Made by a program: the position numbers and the translations under genes | DNA from: Methanobacteriota archaeon | GTDB taxonomy: Archaea > Thermoplasmatota > Poseidoniia > Poseidoniales > Poseidoniaceae | Assembly (NCBI GenBank): GCA_002719815.1 | Contig: PBET01000031.1 | Location: forward strand, 1 to 55,348 | Length of the DNA: 55,348 bases | Direction of reading: 5' to 3' | Shown here: positions 39,782-49,459 of the stretch, piece after piece | Layout of the letters: every line of letters starts with the position of its first letter | How positions within the stretch are numbered: the stretch's first letter is position 1 | Notes under the pieces: generated by a model | The model's input: the letters and a program-made list of their open reading frames with translations, nothing else | Told to the model about the DNA's origin: nothing | Database searches by the model: none

Positions 39782-42700
39782 TCAGAAACGGCCACCAGAG
39801 CGACGGGCTCGTTCAGAGGCCTTGAATCCGAAGTAAAGGATGATGAAGATCAAACCAATGATTGCAATTGTAACAATTGGGTTGGATGTTTCTTCAGATC
39901 CTTGTACAAGATATTCAATTCCGAAGTCTTCAGCATTGTCGGCATCGTTGTTCGAGAAGTTGAAATCATCTCCAAGAACTTCCCATCGAACGTCGTATCG
40001 AGTAATTCCTTGACTTGCTGCAGGTAGAATAAATTCGAATTCTGTTGTGGTTGATGCAGGCATTGTAAGGGTCACATTCATCTCTGAAATTGAATCACTG
40101 TCGAGATAGACCGTCACCAACTGAGCTGAACGCAATCCTGTATTTTCCATCACGATGATGACTGTGTTCGGATCAACATCAGCGAAGTTGTTGCTTCGAG
40201 ACTTGGTCAAATCTTCATCGAAACTCAATGCGATTCGAGCTGCTTCGACTTCGATATCATATTCCTCTGTTGTCGTTCCGTCTTCACTCGTAATTCGAAC
40301 AGTGATGGTGATTGGTCCTTCCTCAAAGTCTGGTGCAGAGGTGACGCTAAAGGCAAGATCTCGCATGTTCTCCTTTGCAATGGTTGTTACACCGTTCATT
40401 GGTGTAACAGTCCAACCTTCTGGTAGATTGTCCAATACTTCGTAGGTAAAGGAGTCATCACCGTTACCATTGTTGTTGATGGTCATGGTTGCGGTTGTTG
40501 TACCGCCAGGACCAACACCGATGGTTGATGAGAGGTCCGTTACATTGAATCCATAGTACTGAGGAATCTCAACGTTCAACGAAACTTCACTCATGTCACC
40601 ACTGTCTGCTGAGAATCGGATGTTCACATCGTGACCATTTTCAAGCCACCATGCCGCTTCAACAGATGGTAGGACGATTCGTGCACGAACGGTCTCTTCG
40701 AGCGTTGCATTTCCAGCAACATCACCAATGCCGAGTTGGACAATGGTCGAATCGATCCAATCGGTTCCGTTGTAGAATTCAACCGACCAATCATCTTGAT
40801 CTGGTGAGACGGTAACTGAACCAGTAACACCGAATGGGTCTGAAATTTCCGTTCCTTCATAGACAGCAACAACATCAAACTCAATCGATGTGTAATTGGC
40901 GTCATCCGATGTGTTGACGGTTGCAAGCAAGTCACGGTTTTCATCACCAAGAACGGTTGCACCCTCAACGTTGATGATTGAAAGCACGAGATCGCTGTTG
41001 GTCTTTCTGTTGTAGGAAAGCATGACAGCAGTTCGACCTTCATCACCATTATCGATGGAGATTCCAGCGGTATAATTCATCGTAAGATCTCGTTGAACTG
41101 TGGTAAATTCTGAGTTGAAGGTTACCGAATCAGCAGGAAGGAGTACTTCCATTGTTCCATCCGTTTCGAGAGGAATCATCCAAGCCTTTCCATCACCGAG
41201 GTCGACTTCAACTTCAACAACATCTGTGACAGGCGATTCGGAATTCTCCGTTCCTGCGTTGAATGTTTGGAGGTTGAACGAAGTGAATTCGGTCGAGAGA
41301 TCAACCCATCCACCCTTGCTCATCACGAGTTCGATGGTTCCACCGTTTTGTACTTCAGCGTCCAGCAATCCAACTGTAACACCACCACCGTTGAATGGAG
41401 CATCGTCCTCATAGACGACAACAACCCATTGCCCAGGTTCGACCACAGCTGTGAAAGACAGTGTCTCATCAGCGAATGTACCGATGACGTCAACCGAATC
41501 CTGTTGGTTCTCAGACGTACCATACAGGGTAATCGAGGCATCCTCGAGTCGAGTCGCATCGAGTACATCCGTAATTGAACCTGTGACCGTTACTTCGGCG
41601 GCAGACATCTCAATGTCTTGCGAAACAGGTTCATTGTCGACGACATACGTACCAGTGTTGTTGTCATCGTATGAAACGACACCAAATCCTTCCTTTTCGA
41701 TCGTAATGGCGTAGTTCTCCAAAATTGGTACATACAATCGCCAGACACCAGTCGAATCGGTTTCAACAACCGTATCGATGCTTCCACCCTGAATTGTAAC
41801 AGTTGCGCCTTCAACACCCTCGTTTGCATCTGCAATGTCGTCCTCGTCAGTGTCCCAGTAGGCCTTACCTCCGATCTCAACTTCCAATGCAGCATACACA
41901 ACATCGAGTGATGTGTTTTCGTTCATGATTACAGGAGCATCGGATGTATCCAATGTCCAGTAGCGTTGTGCTGCAGATTCATTCATGAAGAGACTCCACG
42001 TTCCTGGCATCAACAATTGCGTTGCATTACCATCAGCATCGGTTGGATTCATGGTAATGTTTCCAAAGCCATCATGGCTGACAAGAACGACGTTCTTTCC
42101 AACAAGTTCTGAATCAGTACCGAGTTCCTTCAATGTCAATGAAACCTCAACCGCCTCAACGAGGGCAAGTGAGAGTTCAGTCCGTGCACTCGAGTCTGCA
42201 TCGATTGTGATTGGCATACGGAGTGATTCTGTGATTGCATCACCGTTGAGCATTGGTGCAACAACAACAATGTAATCACCACTTTCGACGTAGGTTGCAA
42301 ACGTACCATTCTCATCAACGCTAATCGGCACGTAATCGGAGCCATCGGGCGTCGAGAGCAAGAAGTTCTCAACCATTGCTGAACCATTGGCCCATGTGAT
42401 GGTACCATTCATTCGCCATGCGTCGACGATTGGAACAATAATTGCCTCTTCTGGGCCAGTCAATCCGACTGGGATGACATCCAAGACGCCATTGATCTCA
42501 AGACTCGCATCGGTTGCATTTTCGTCAGATGCATCCAAGTTGTTGGTTGTAATTGCATAGATACCAGGACTCAAGACGACATCGACAATTCCATCTTCGG
42601 TATAATCATCGGACGTGATGTTCACTTGTTGTCCGACTTCAGAGACCGGAATGAGTTGGATATCTGGTCGAATCGCAGTTCCATTTTCAAAGACCCCGTC

Positions 42701-45700
42701 GCCCAAGTCGGTAAAGACATTGAGCGTCACAGTGCTGTTGCTTGGATTGGTAATCAAGTCAACAGGCTCTGGGTTCGAGCCATCTTCAACGAGAACTTGG
42801 TAATCTGAAACCGTATCTGCGTTGTACGCCGCATCTGGGATTGTGAACGACCATGTGCCGTTCAAGAGAGGCATATTGAACAATCCAGCAGTGTCTGTTG
42901 TGACTGTCCATACAACACCATCTTCTCCAGTCGCGTGGATTTCAACCGGCTCAAAGTTTGGAATGTCTTGGTTCCAGTTCGTCTCGTTATCGAAGAGATA
43001 GACAGCTCCAATAACATCAACAGTTGGAGCGAGGATCAACACATCAAGTTCATCCATTCCTTCCGTTACAGTAACAGAAGCACCAACAGCGAAACTCGAT
43101 ACCGAACTTTGCGCATTGAGGTTGAAGGTCATTCCAGCAGGGAGGCGTTGACTGAATTCACCAAATTGATCGGTGACAGCCGTGAATTCCAATCCATTAC
43201 CATGGAATCGAACTGGTACAGCACTTGCGTTATCGTACGACTTCTCTTCCTCAGGGAACTCAAGCCATTGTTCATAGGTGAATCCAACAATGTTTGGAGC
43301 ATCGATTGAACCATTCACCCAAACCGAAGTTGCGTAGGTGAAGTCCAACGTCATATCCGAATCTTCAACCTTGATTTCTTCAATAAGGATGTAGTCTTCG
43401 TCATTGTTATCACTAATGGACCATTCTCCAATCGGAAGTTCAACAAACACAACGCCATTTTCATCCGATACAACATCAATTGGCATCAAGCCAAGTGGAT
43501 CGGTAAAGTTGACTTCACGGCCTGCAACATCAAAGCCTTCAGGGCCGTTGAGCGTAATGGTCAAATCGAACATTTCAGGAACGCCCATGTCGAAGGTGAA
43601 GTTCATCGGCTCGTCAAAGACCTGCATGGTTTGGTTGAGTTCGTAGAATCCATCTTCGTCCAAATCCACACGGAGGTAATAATTACCCGCAGTGATCGGT
43701 CCATACGAGACATTTCCTTCTTCGTCGGAGATGAGTGTAATCATCTCATCTTCACCAAGTTCAATATCGATGAGTTGAATTTCTTGGTTTGGAATCAAAT
43801 CTCCTGTCATACTCTCGAGTGTATCTTCGAACAATGAGGCAGGGACGGTCATGGACAAGTCATAACTCGCCTCAATGCCTACTTCAACAGGATCTGGTAG
43901 CAAAATCTCTCGTCCATTTGGCATAAGTGCAATCATGTTGTAGACACCTGGTACAAGTCCAGTTCGATAGAATGAACCAGGATCGACAATGTCGCCACTA
44001 AACGAACCCGGGCCAATAAATTGTCCAGTACCATTGAGTGTACCAACACCCTCGAAGATACCAGTTCCTTCGAAGGTTTCACCATCAAGCTCCTTGGTCA
44101 AGGTGCTCACGCCATCAGAGGTCAAACGACCATTGGCCTTTGCTAAACCATCCAAGAGATAGGTCGAGAAGTCTGTGCTGACACTGACTAAACAAAGTGT
44201 CGCATTCTCAGGCATTGTGTTGTTTTCACCACACTCGAGTGATGCATTATCGTGTTCAATCCACGTCGCTTCAATCGTACCCTTTCCGACCCATGTACCG
44301 TTTCCAGAGTATACACGAGCATCATTGATTTCTCGAGTAAAGTTACCCGTGAAGTCGTAAGCGAGTGCAACACCTTCGCTCGTGAAAGTACCAACGTCAG
44401 AGAATGTTACTTCACCTGTACCTTGGAGAACGCGTGTTTCATCGGTATCAAAGGAACCGTTTGTTGTCGTGAGTGTGTAGTTCTCGGTCATTGCCCAAAT
44501 GTTTCGGAGAATGAAGTCCGTCTCTACGAGTGGTTCACCATCGAAATCACCGTAACCCGACCAAGTGACTGTACCTGAGACACCCGAACTTTCAACTTCG
44601 ATGTCCATTGCAGTTGTCACATCTTCATGACGATCGGCTTGTGCGCCCGTGATGTTGAGCATGGTTTCACCGAGCCATGTCATGTTCGCAACTTCACCGA
44701 GAATTGCAGTGATAGCGTAGACTTCACGGTCGTCGTTGACCTCGGTCAAGACATCGCCAAATCCGTTCGCAAATTCACCACTTTGGATGTCTTGAATTGC
44801 AAACGTATCATCATAGATGCCAGCGAACGCAGAAACTCGGATTTTACCAGCAGGCGCTAAGAAACTCCAATCACCGTTCTCATCAGCATCGGTCATGCCG
44901 ATTGGAATCCAGTAGGTGTCTTCGTCAAGGTCTTCTGAGCCTTCGCCTGAAAACGCATCACGTTCGATGAGAATTCGAGCATTTGGCAGACCCATACCAT
45001 CGTCTGCAGTCTTGACAGTACCGGAAATCTCAGCACCAGAGTAGTACTTCATGATCTTGACATTGTCGTTTGCAAAGATTGCAGGCACCTCAGGATCGTA
45101 CCAGTTAGCGATAACAAAGTGATTCATCATTGCACCAGGCATTGGATATGCTTGTTGCAAGAAGGATGTTCCACGATCGTTTTCACCCAATTGTTGACGT
45201 GGTTGAGGGTTGGTCGAACCAGCATCTGCACCAAGTGTTGAAGCACCATAGCCGACATAAGATCGCGCCAGCATGGTATCGAAGAACTCAGGCAGATGAT
45301 CAATTCGGATGTCCTGTACAGTGAGTGGCTCGATATCAGCACCGGATTGTTGGTCCAGTACATCCTTCAGCATGGCCTCATCCACAGCCTCTCTGTCCAT
45401 TTCGAGAACAGGTTGGTCACCACGCTTTGTTTCATACACTTCGTTTGTGAAGGTGTTGAAATCTTGACCAGAGAGAATGGTTGGTGCACCGAAGATACCC
45501 AATGGCCGTCCTCCGTTGTAGCCTGCTTCTGAGTTGTAACGACCAGCACGAGGGTAGAGTTTGTCGTCGATTGCGAAGTATCGAATTTCGTGATCTCGCT
45601 TGAATGTTTCACCAGGAGCTCCATTGTAATCTTGAACTTCGTAATTGTCTTCAAGTTCAATGATTGCATGATAGAGATCGACAACTTCGTCATCAGTCAA

Positions 45701-48700
45701 ACTGTTTATCAAGAATTGGACAACGAGTGCGATATGAGCGTTCGAACGGTGGATATCGGTTGAGACCGAACCATATTCTTCGACCAAATCAGCCGTGTAC
45801 CAATACTCACCGAATGTGTAATGCGTTACATCAGACACTTCCTCTGCACTAACATCAGCATTGTTACGGAAGGTGCTGTTTGCAGATTCTTCAGTCACAT
45901 AATCGCCGTTGCGACAGAATTCTTCGCTTGGGTTGTCACAAGGAATGATCTCTCCATCAGCCCAAACACGGTAGTGGATTCCAAGAGATTCATCAGGGAT
46001 TCCATTTGCGTCAAGTGGATAGCCACTGGTCATGTACGCATCGCCTTTGCTCTTGAATACCTTGAATGAATGATCGACAACGACATCAGCCATATCATCG
46101 AAATCCATCCCTTCTCGAAGCATGAGCAAATCAAGTTCAGCACGTTGTTCGGCGTTGTTCAATCCATTGTCAAGAACAGCGTCAAAGCCAGGCGTAAAGC
46201 CACGATCACCAGTCTTGACGATGTTGTAGGCAATGTCACCTACTGCAAGATGTTGAATGAACATTGCAACGAGATCGGTTTGACTGCGCGCCAACAGCAT
46301 GTTACCTGATGCAGGGATACCACTCTGGAAGTTGTCGGAAACGGAAGGATGCTCACCAGTGTTGAGTGCTTGGAAACCGTAGTCCCACCATGAGACGAAC
46401 GCAGGTTTGTCACCAAATCGCATTTCACAGAGACCTGATGTTTCATTCGTTTGTTCCCAAATACCGTTTTCAGCATTGCATGCGGTCTCGGTTGTGGCAT
46501 CAACGTGGTATTTGTCTTGTTGCGCCAGCCATTCGTGTGCAGCATTCCAGGATTGTCCATTGAAACCGCTTCCGAATGAGCCCATGTAAGCACGGCCACC
46601 AAACGCTTCGTATTCCCTGCTATCCAGAACAGATACGCCAAGTCCATCCCAGCGCATGATATCAGGCACACTGTAGTAGAACGATTCGTCCATGTCACCT
46701 TCTGCAGGAGAGTTACTTGGAATAGCAGAGTCAAGACCGTAGGTCAGTTGCTGGCCTGAGAGCATGATAAGGACAAGAACGACGGCGGAGAAGGATGGTG
46801 TGCGCCAAACAGCACGACGTGCTCCCGCGATTCGTTCCGAGGGTGTTCGAATACCTGCACGGCGCCAGTTACGGACAAGTCCGTCCCAATTCGCCCACTT
46901 CCAGAAGCCTACAATACCTGCAGCACCCATCACAGCAACAACAGGTGTTGCGTTGAAGAGGAAACGGGCAGCAGTCCACGACATGTAGGATGCTGCGAAA
47001 ATCCATACGGCGAATACCAAAGCGATTTGGCTACGTTGGCTGAAGGTTCTCCACAAGGATGTCAGTCCTACAACAAGCGCAAAGACGAAGACAATCGGTC
47101 CGAAACTTGCAAACATGTAACCACGATCTGGTGCGTTTGCTTCAGCAACTGTTCCGAAAATCTTGGTCTTGGTGAAGTAGCCACTACCAGTAAACAAGAC
47201 GTCCCATGCGTTGCTGAGATTGGTGACCTTCAACACGTACAGCGCGCTCAGGAAGACAGTTGCTCCCACAGCGAGTGTGCCGAGAACAAGCAACCAAGGC
47301 TTGTCTCGGAAACCGGTTGTGATGTACATGATGACCACAGTGAACAGCAAGATGAAGAGGAACGGTTGTAGACCGGTACCATCCAACATGAGGTTCATTT
47401 GTGGATGTGCATAGAACGGAAGCGCAATCAACAGATTTGTCAAAAGCATGGTCAAGAAGAGCGTGCTGAGAATTGTTGAGTCACGACGTCGGAACATGTT
47501 GAGTGCAACTTGTGCGGCGTAAGCGAGGAACAGAATTGCTGGTCCAGCAACGAAACCTTTCCAACCGAGACTCGCAGCACCGAAAGCAACACCAGCGAGC
47601 ACTGCGTTCGACATTGCATACTTGCGCTCTTGAGCAACTGCGCCCATCGCCCGCATCATATCGATTGGACGGATGGATGTTGTCCGAACAAGTCGTTCTG
47701 AACCGGCATACTTGACAGCACGCAGATAGAACATGAATCCAAGCGCAATGAATAGCATGACGAAGGAATCGTGATCAGCGAGTCCCCATGTTGAGTGTGT
47801 GACGTGTGCTGGCATGAAGGCAATCAACCATGCGGCGATAACACCCGCCGCCTTGCCAAAGTGGTCACGTGCAATCGTAGCAACTGGGAAAATTGTGAGC
47901 GCTCCGTAGATTGCAGGGAGAGCAAGCATGCTCCACCAAACTGCATCTTCACCGAGGAACGGCTGGAGGATCATAGCGCCAATGGCCAAACTCCACGAAA
48001 ACAACGGTGGACGTGGGTTGATTCCACCGATTGGGTAGAATCGATCAGCATCGACAACAAGGTGAGCATTCTGCGCAAGGATGTAATCAACAACCCGCTT
48101 CATGTACCAAGGGTCAGAACCTCCAGTCATGTCGAAACCTTCTGTTCCCATTGCGTGCATGGAAGGAACAGCGTACCACTGGATACGGATAACAAGTCCA
48201 ACCAAGAAAGCAACAGCCGTCAAGAGACTTGCCCAGTGTGCATTCCAGAACTGACGTGCACCACTTGGGCGGTGTTCTTCACGATTGGACCAACCACCGT
48301 ACTTCTCGTGGTTACCGATCATTGTGATCGCAACACCAACGAAGAACGTGATGGCCAACCAGATGAGTGGCGCCCACGATTCAGAGAACGTTTCGTTGGT
48401 CCAGAAGCCGGCTTCGTACCATGCTCCAAGGAGGTAGAGCACCCAGAGTGACGAGATTGTCATTGCACGGGTAAACCAGCGCTCTGCAACCATTCCAGAG
48501 ACGATGATGGCGATGATACCGGTGAGAAGAGCCGTGTAATAGCCAACGAAGCCACTGGCTTCGACACCACCGAGTCCACCGAGACGAAGACGATCGGCAA
48601 TTGAGCCCTGATCGAAATGCCAGATGGTTGCAAGGTGTGCACCTGCCCAAATGAACAAAGCAATTTGCAATGGGAGCGCTTCTCGATTCCAAACGCCTTC

Positions 48701-49342
48701 GACATTGTTGTAAGCGAACCAACCCTTGCCTCCAGCAGGACTGAGGAAACCTCGTCCAGCAACACCGACGAGAAGACCAAGAATCGGGAACACCGTGAAC
48801 CACGTAAAGAAGACAAAACCGATGGCTGTTTCTTGGAATGTGGATACATCGATGGGTTGGCCTTCGGAAAATTCGTACTTGCTCGGGATGTATGTATCGA
48901 CCGCTGCAGCTGCCGTGATATCGAAAGCTGAATGCACACCAACACCTGCGAAGATGAGCATTGTCATCCATTCGTAGCGTTCATTCGTATCGAGCAAATA
49001 CCCACCAAATAGAACGACGAAGAATGTGAATCCGACAAAACCATCGGTTTGTGTTTCGGCAACACCTGAACCGACGAGAGCGAGGACAAACATAGCGAGG
49101 GAGATTTGTGTCTGAGAGATCGACTCTGGGAGGGTTCCTAGTTCACGGAGGATGCGAGGTGTGACAGCCAAGAATCCGGCTACACCTGTCACGATGAATG
49201 GCGTCATCGCATCGCTGTTCAATTCGACATCAATCGACATGAGTCCATCGACGTAGTTTGCTAGTATTGCAATAAGCACCGCAAGTGGGGCAATAAGCCA
49301 ACCAAAAACGGGTCGTTGCGAGGTCTTTGCTACCTTTTCCAT
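39782..49342 (-). CDS. aglB: Giant AglB/STT3 oligosaccharyltransferase with ~1,750-aa extracellular extension
   Basis: This single 3,186-aa frame contains a complete STT3/AglB catalytic core, which transfers glycan from a lipid carrier to Asn of N-x-S/T sequons. Core motifs are present in order: GGSDPWYMKR (about 408), GLADHDSF (about 520), a TIxE-like TVAEANAPDRG (731-741) and SWWDYGFQ (984-991). Residues 1-365 add about ten membrane helices before the first STT3 helix, which I do not recognise. The soluble AglB domain ends near 1430. A tail of about 1,750 residues follows, with a carboxypeptidase-regulatory-like module (GAEISGTVKTADDGMGLPNA), Gly/Thr-rich strands (GTGIFEGVGTLNGTGQFIGP), many Ig-like and carboxypeptidase-regulatory-like repeats, NEW3/CARDB-like modules, and a terminal helix (IVTIAIIGLIFIILYFGF) with a basic end. 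Typical archaeal AglB proteins are about 800-1,100 aa. Confidence 0.93.
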   Translation of the reverse strand: MEKVAKTSQRPVFGWLIAPLAVLIAILANYVDGLMSIDVELNSDAMTPFIVTGVAGFLAVTPRILRELGTLPESISQTQISLAMFVLALVGSGVAETQTDGFVGFTFFVVLFGGYLLDTNERYEWMTMLIFAGVGVHSAFDITAAAAVDTYIPSKYEFSEGQPIDVSTFQETAIGFVFFTWFTVFPILGLLVGVAGRGFLSPAGGKGWFAYNNVEGVWNREALPLQIALFIWAGAHLATIWHFDQGSIADRLRLGGLGGVEASGFVGYYTALLTGIIAIIVSGMVAERWFTRAMTISSLWVLYLLGAWYEAGFWTNETFSESWAPLIWLAITFFVGVAITMIGNHEKYGGWSNREEHRPSGARQFWNAHWASLLTAVAFLVGLVIRIQWYAVPSMHAMGTEGFDMTGGSDPWYMKRVVDYILAQNAHLVVDADRFYPIGGINPRPPLFSWSLAIGAMILQPFLGEDAVWWSMLALPAIYGALTIFPVATIARDHFGKAAGVIAAWLIAFMPAHVTHSTWGLADHDSFVMLFIALGFMFYLRAVKYAGSERLVRTTSIRPIDMMRAMGAVAQERKYAMSNAVLAGVAFGAASLGWKGFVAGPAILFLAYAAQVALNMFRRRDSTILSTLFLTMLLTNLLIALPFYAHPQMNLMLDGTGLQPFLFILLFTVVIMYITTGFRDKPWLLVLGTLAVGATVFLSALYVLKVTNLSNAWDVLFTGSGYFTKTKIFGTVAEANAPDRGYMFASFGPIVFVFALVVGLTSLWRTFSQRSQIALVFAVWIFAASYMSWTAARFLFNATPVVAVMGAAGIVGFWKWANWDGLVRNWRRAGIRTPSERIAGARRAVWRTPSFSAVVLVLIMLSGQQLTYGLDSAIPSNSPAEGDMDESFYYSVPDIMRWDGLGVSVLDSREYEAFGGRAYMGSFGSGFNGQSWNAAHEWLAQQDKYHVDATTETACNAENGIWEQTNETSGLCEMRFGDKPAFVSWWDYGFQALNTGEHPSVSDNFQSGIPASGNMLLARSQTDLVAMFIQHLAVGDIAYNIVKTGDRGFTPGFDAVLDNGLNNAEQRAELDLLMLREGMDFDDMADVVVDHSFKVFKSKGDAYMTSGYPLDANGIPDESLGIHYRVWADGEIIPCDNPSEEFCRNGDYVTEESANSTFRNNADVSAEEVSDVTHYTFGEYWYTADLVEEYGSVSTDIHRSNAHIALVVQFLINSLTDDEVVDLYHAIIELEDNYEVQDYNGAPGETFKRDHEIRYFAIDDKLYPRAGRYNSEAGYNGGRPLGIFGAPTILSGQDFNTFTNEVYETKRGDQPVLEMDREAVDEAMLKDVLDQQSGADIEPLTVQDIRIDHLPEFFDTMLARSYVGYGASTLGADAGSTNPQPRQQLGENDRGTSFLQQAYPMPGAMMNHFVIANWYDPEVPAIFANDNVKIMKYYSGAEISGTVKTADDGMGLPNARILIERDAFSGEGSEDLDEDTYWIPIGMTDADENGDWSFLAPAGKIRVSAFAGIYDDTFAIQDIQSGEFANGFGDVLTEVNDDREVYAITAILGEVANMTWLGETMLNITGAQADRHEDVTTAMDIEVESSGVSGTVTWSGYGDFDGEPLVETDFILRNIWAMTENYTLTTTNGSFDTDETRVLQGTGEVTFSDVGTFTSEGVALAYDFTGNFTREINDARVYSGNGTWVGKGTIEATWIEHDNASLECGENNTMPENATLCLVSVSTDFSTYLLDGLAKANGRLTSDGVSTLTKELDGETFEGTGIFEGVGTLNGTGQFIGPGSFSGDIVDPGSFYRTGLVPGVYNMIALMPNGREILLPDPVEVGIEASYDLSMTVPASLFEDTLESMTGDLIPNQEIQLIDIELGEDEMITLISDEEGNVSYGPITAGNYYLRVDLDEDGFYELNQTMQVFDEPMNFTFDMGVPEMFDLTITLNGPEGFDVAGREVNFTDPLGLMPIDVVSDENGVVFVELPIGEWSISDNNDEDYILIEEIKVEDSDMTLDFTYATSVWVNGSIDAPNIVGFTYEQWLEFPEEEKSYDNASAVPVRFHGNGLEFTAVTDQFGEFSQRLPAGMTFNLNAQSSVSSFAVGASVTVTEGMDELDVLILAPTVDVIGAVYLFDNETNWNQDIPNFEPVEIHATGEDGVVWTVTTDTAGLFNMPLLNGTWSFTIPDAAYNADTVSDYQVLVEDGSNPEPVDLITNPSNSTVTLNVFTDLGDGVFENGTAIRPDIQLIPVSEVGQQVNITSDDYTEDGIVDVVLSPGIYAITTNNLDASDENATDASLEINGVLDVIPVGLTGPEEAIIVPIVDAWRMNGTITWANGSAMVENFLLSTPDGSDYVPISVDENGTFATYVESGDYIVVVAPMLNGDAITESLRMPITIDADSSARTELSLALVEAVEVSLTLKELGTDSELVGKNVVLVSHDGFGNITMNPTDADGNATQLLMPGTWSLFMNESAAQRYWTLDTSDAPVIMNENTSLDVVYAALEVEIGGKAYWDTDEDDIADANEGVEGATVTIQGGSIDTVVETDSTGVWRLYVPILENYAITIEKEGFGVVSYDDNNTGTYVVDNEPVSQDIEMSAAEVTVTGSITDVLDATRLEDASITLYGTSENQQDSVDVIGTFADETLSFTAVVEPGQWVVVVYEDDAPFNGGGVTVGLLDAEVQNGGTIELVMSKGGWVDLSTEFTSFNLQTFNAGTENSESPVTDVVEVEVDLGDGKAWMIPLETDGTMEVLLPADSVTFNSEFTTVQRDLTMNYTAGISIDNGDEGRTAVMLSYNRKTNSDLVLSIINVEGATVLGDENRDLLATVNTSDDANYTSIEFDVVAVYEGTEISDPFGVTGSVTVSPDQDDWSVEFYNGTDWIDSTIVQLGIGDVAGNATLEETVRARIVLPSVEAAWWLENGHDVNIRFSADSGDMSEVSLNVEIPQYYGFNVTDLSSTIGVGPGGTTTATMTINNNGNGDDSFTYEVLDNLPEGWTVTPMNGVTTIAKENMRDLAFSVTSAPDFEEGPITITVRITSEDGTTTEEYDIEVEAARIALSFDEDLTKSRSNNFADVDPNTVIIVMENTGLRSAQLVTVYLDSDSISEMNVTLTMPASTTTEFEFILPAASQGITRYDVRWEVLGDDFNFSNNDADNAEDFGIEYLVQGSEETSNPIVTIAIIGLIFIILYFGFKASERARRSGGRF

Positions 49343-49348
49343 TTTTTT

Positions 49349-49353
49349 CCCTC
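49349..49353 (-). promoter_or_regulatory. Shine-Dalgarno GAGGG for the giant aglB
   Basis: The minus strand reads GAGGGAAAAAAATG, a strong site six bases before the ATG at 49342. It lies in a 117-bp gap (49343-49459) that otherwise shows only a weak AT-rich element (GTTAAAAGAG) about 60 bp upstream of the ATG as a possible promoter. Confidence 0.65.
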
Positions 49354-49459
49354 AGAGGATTGCTCGACAGCAGCAAGGCTGGAGCGTTTTGCCCACTTTC
49401 GACCCTCTTTTAACAATGACGATGAGGAGGTAGGAAAAATCGATTGACGTCATCGAAAT

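Noticed and set aside
47795-48451. Plus-strand 218-aa ORF
   Set aside because: It lies opposite the transmembrane core of AglB. Cys/His/Arg-rich composition is typical of antisense shadows of membrane proteins.
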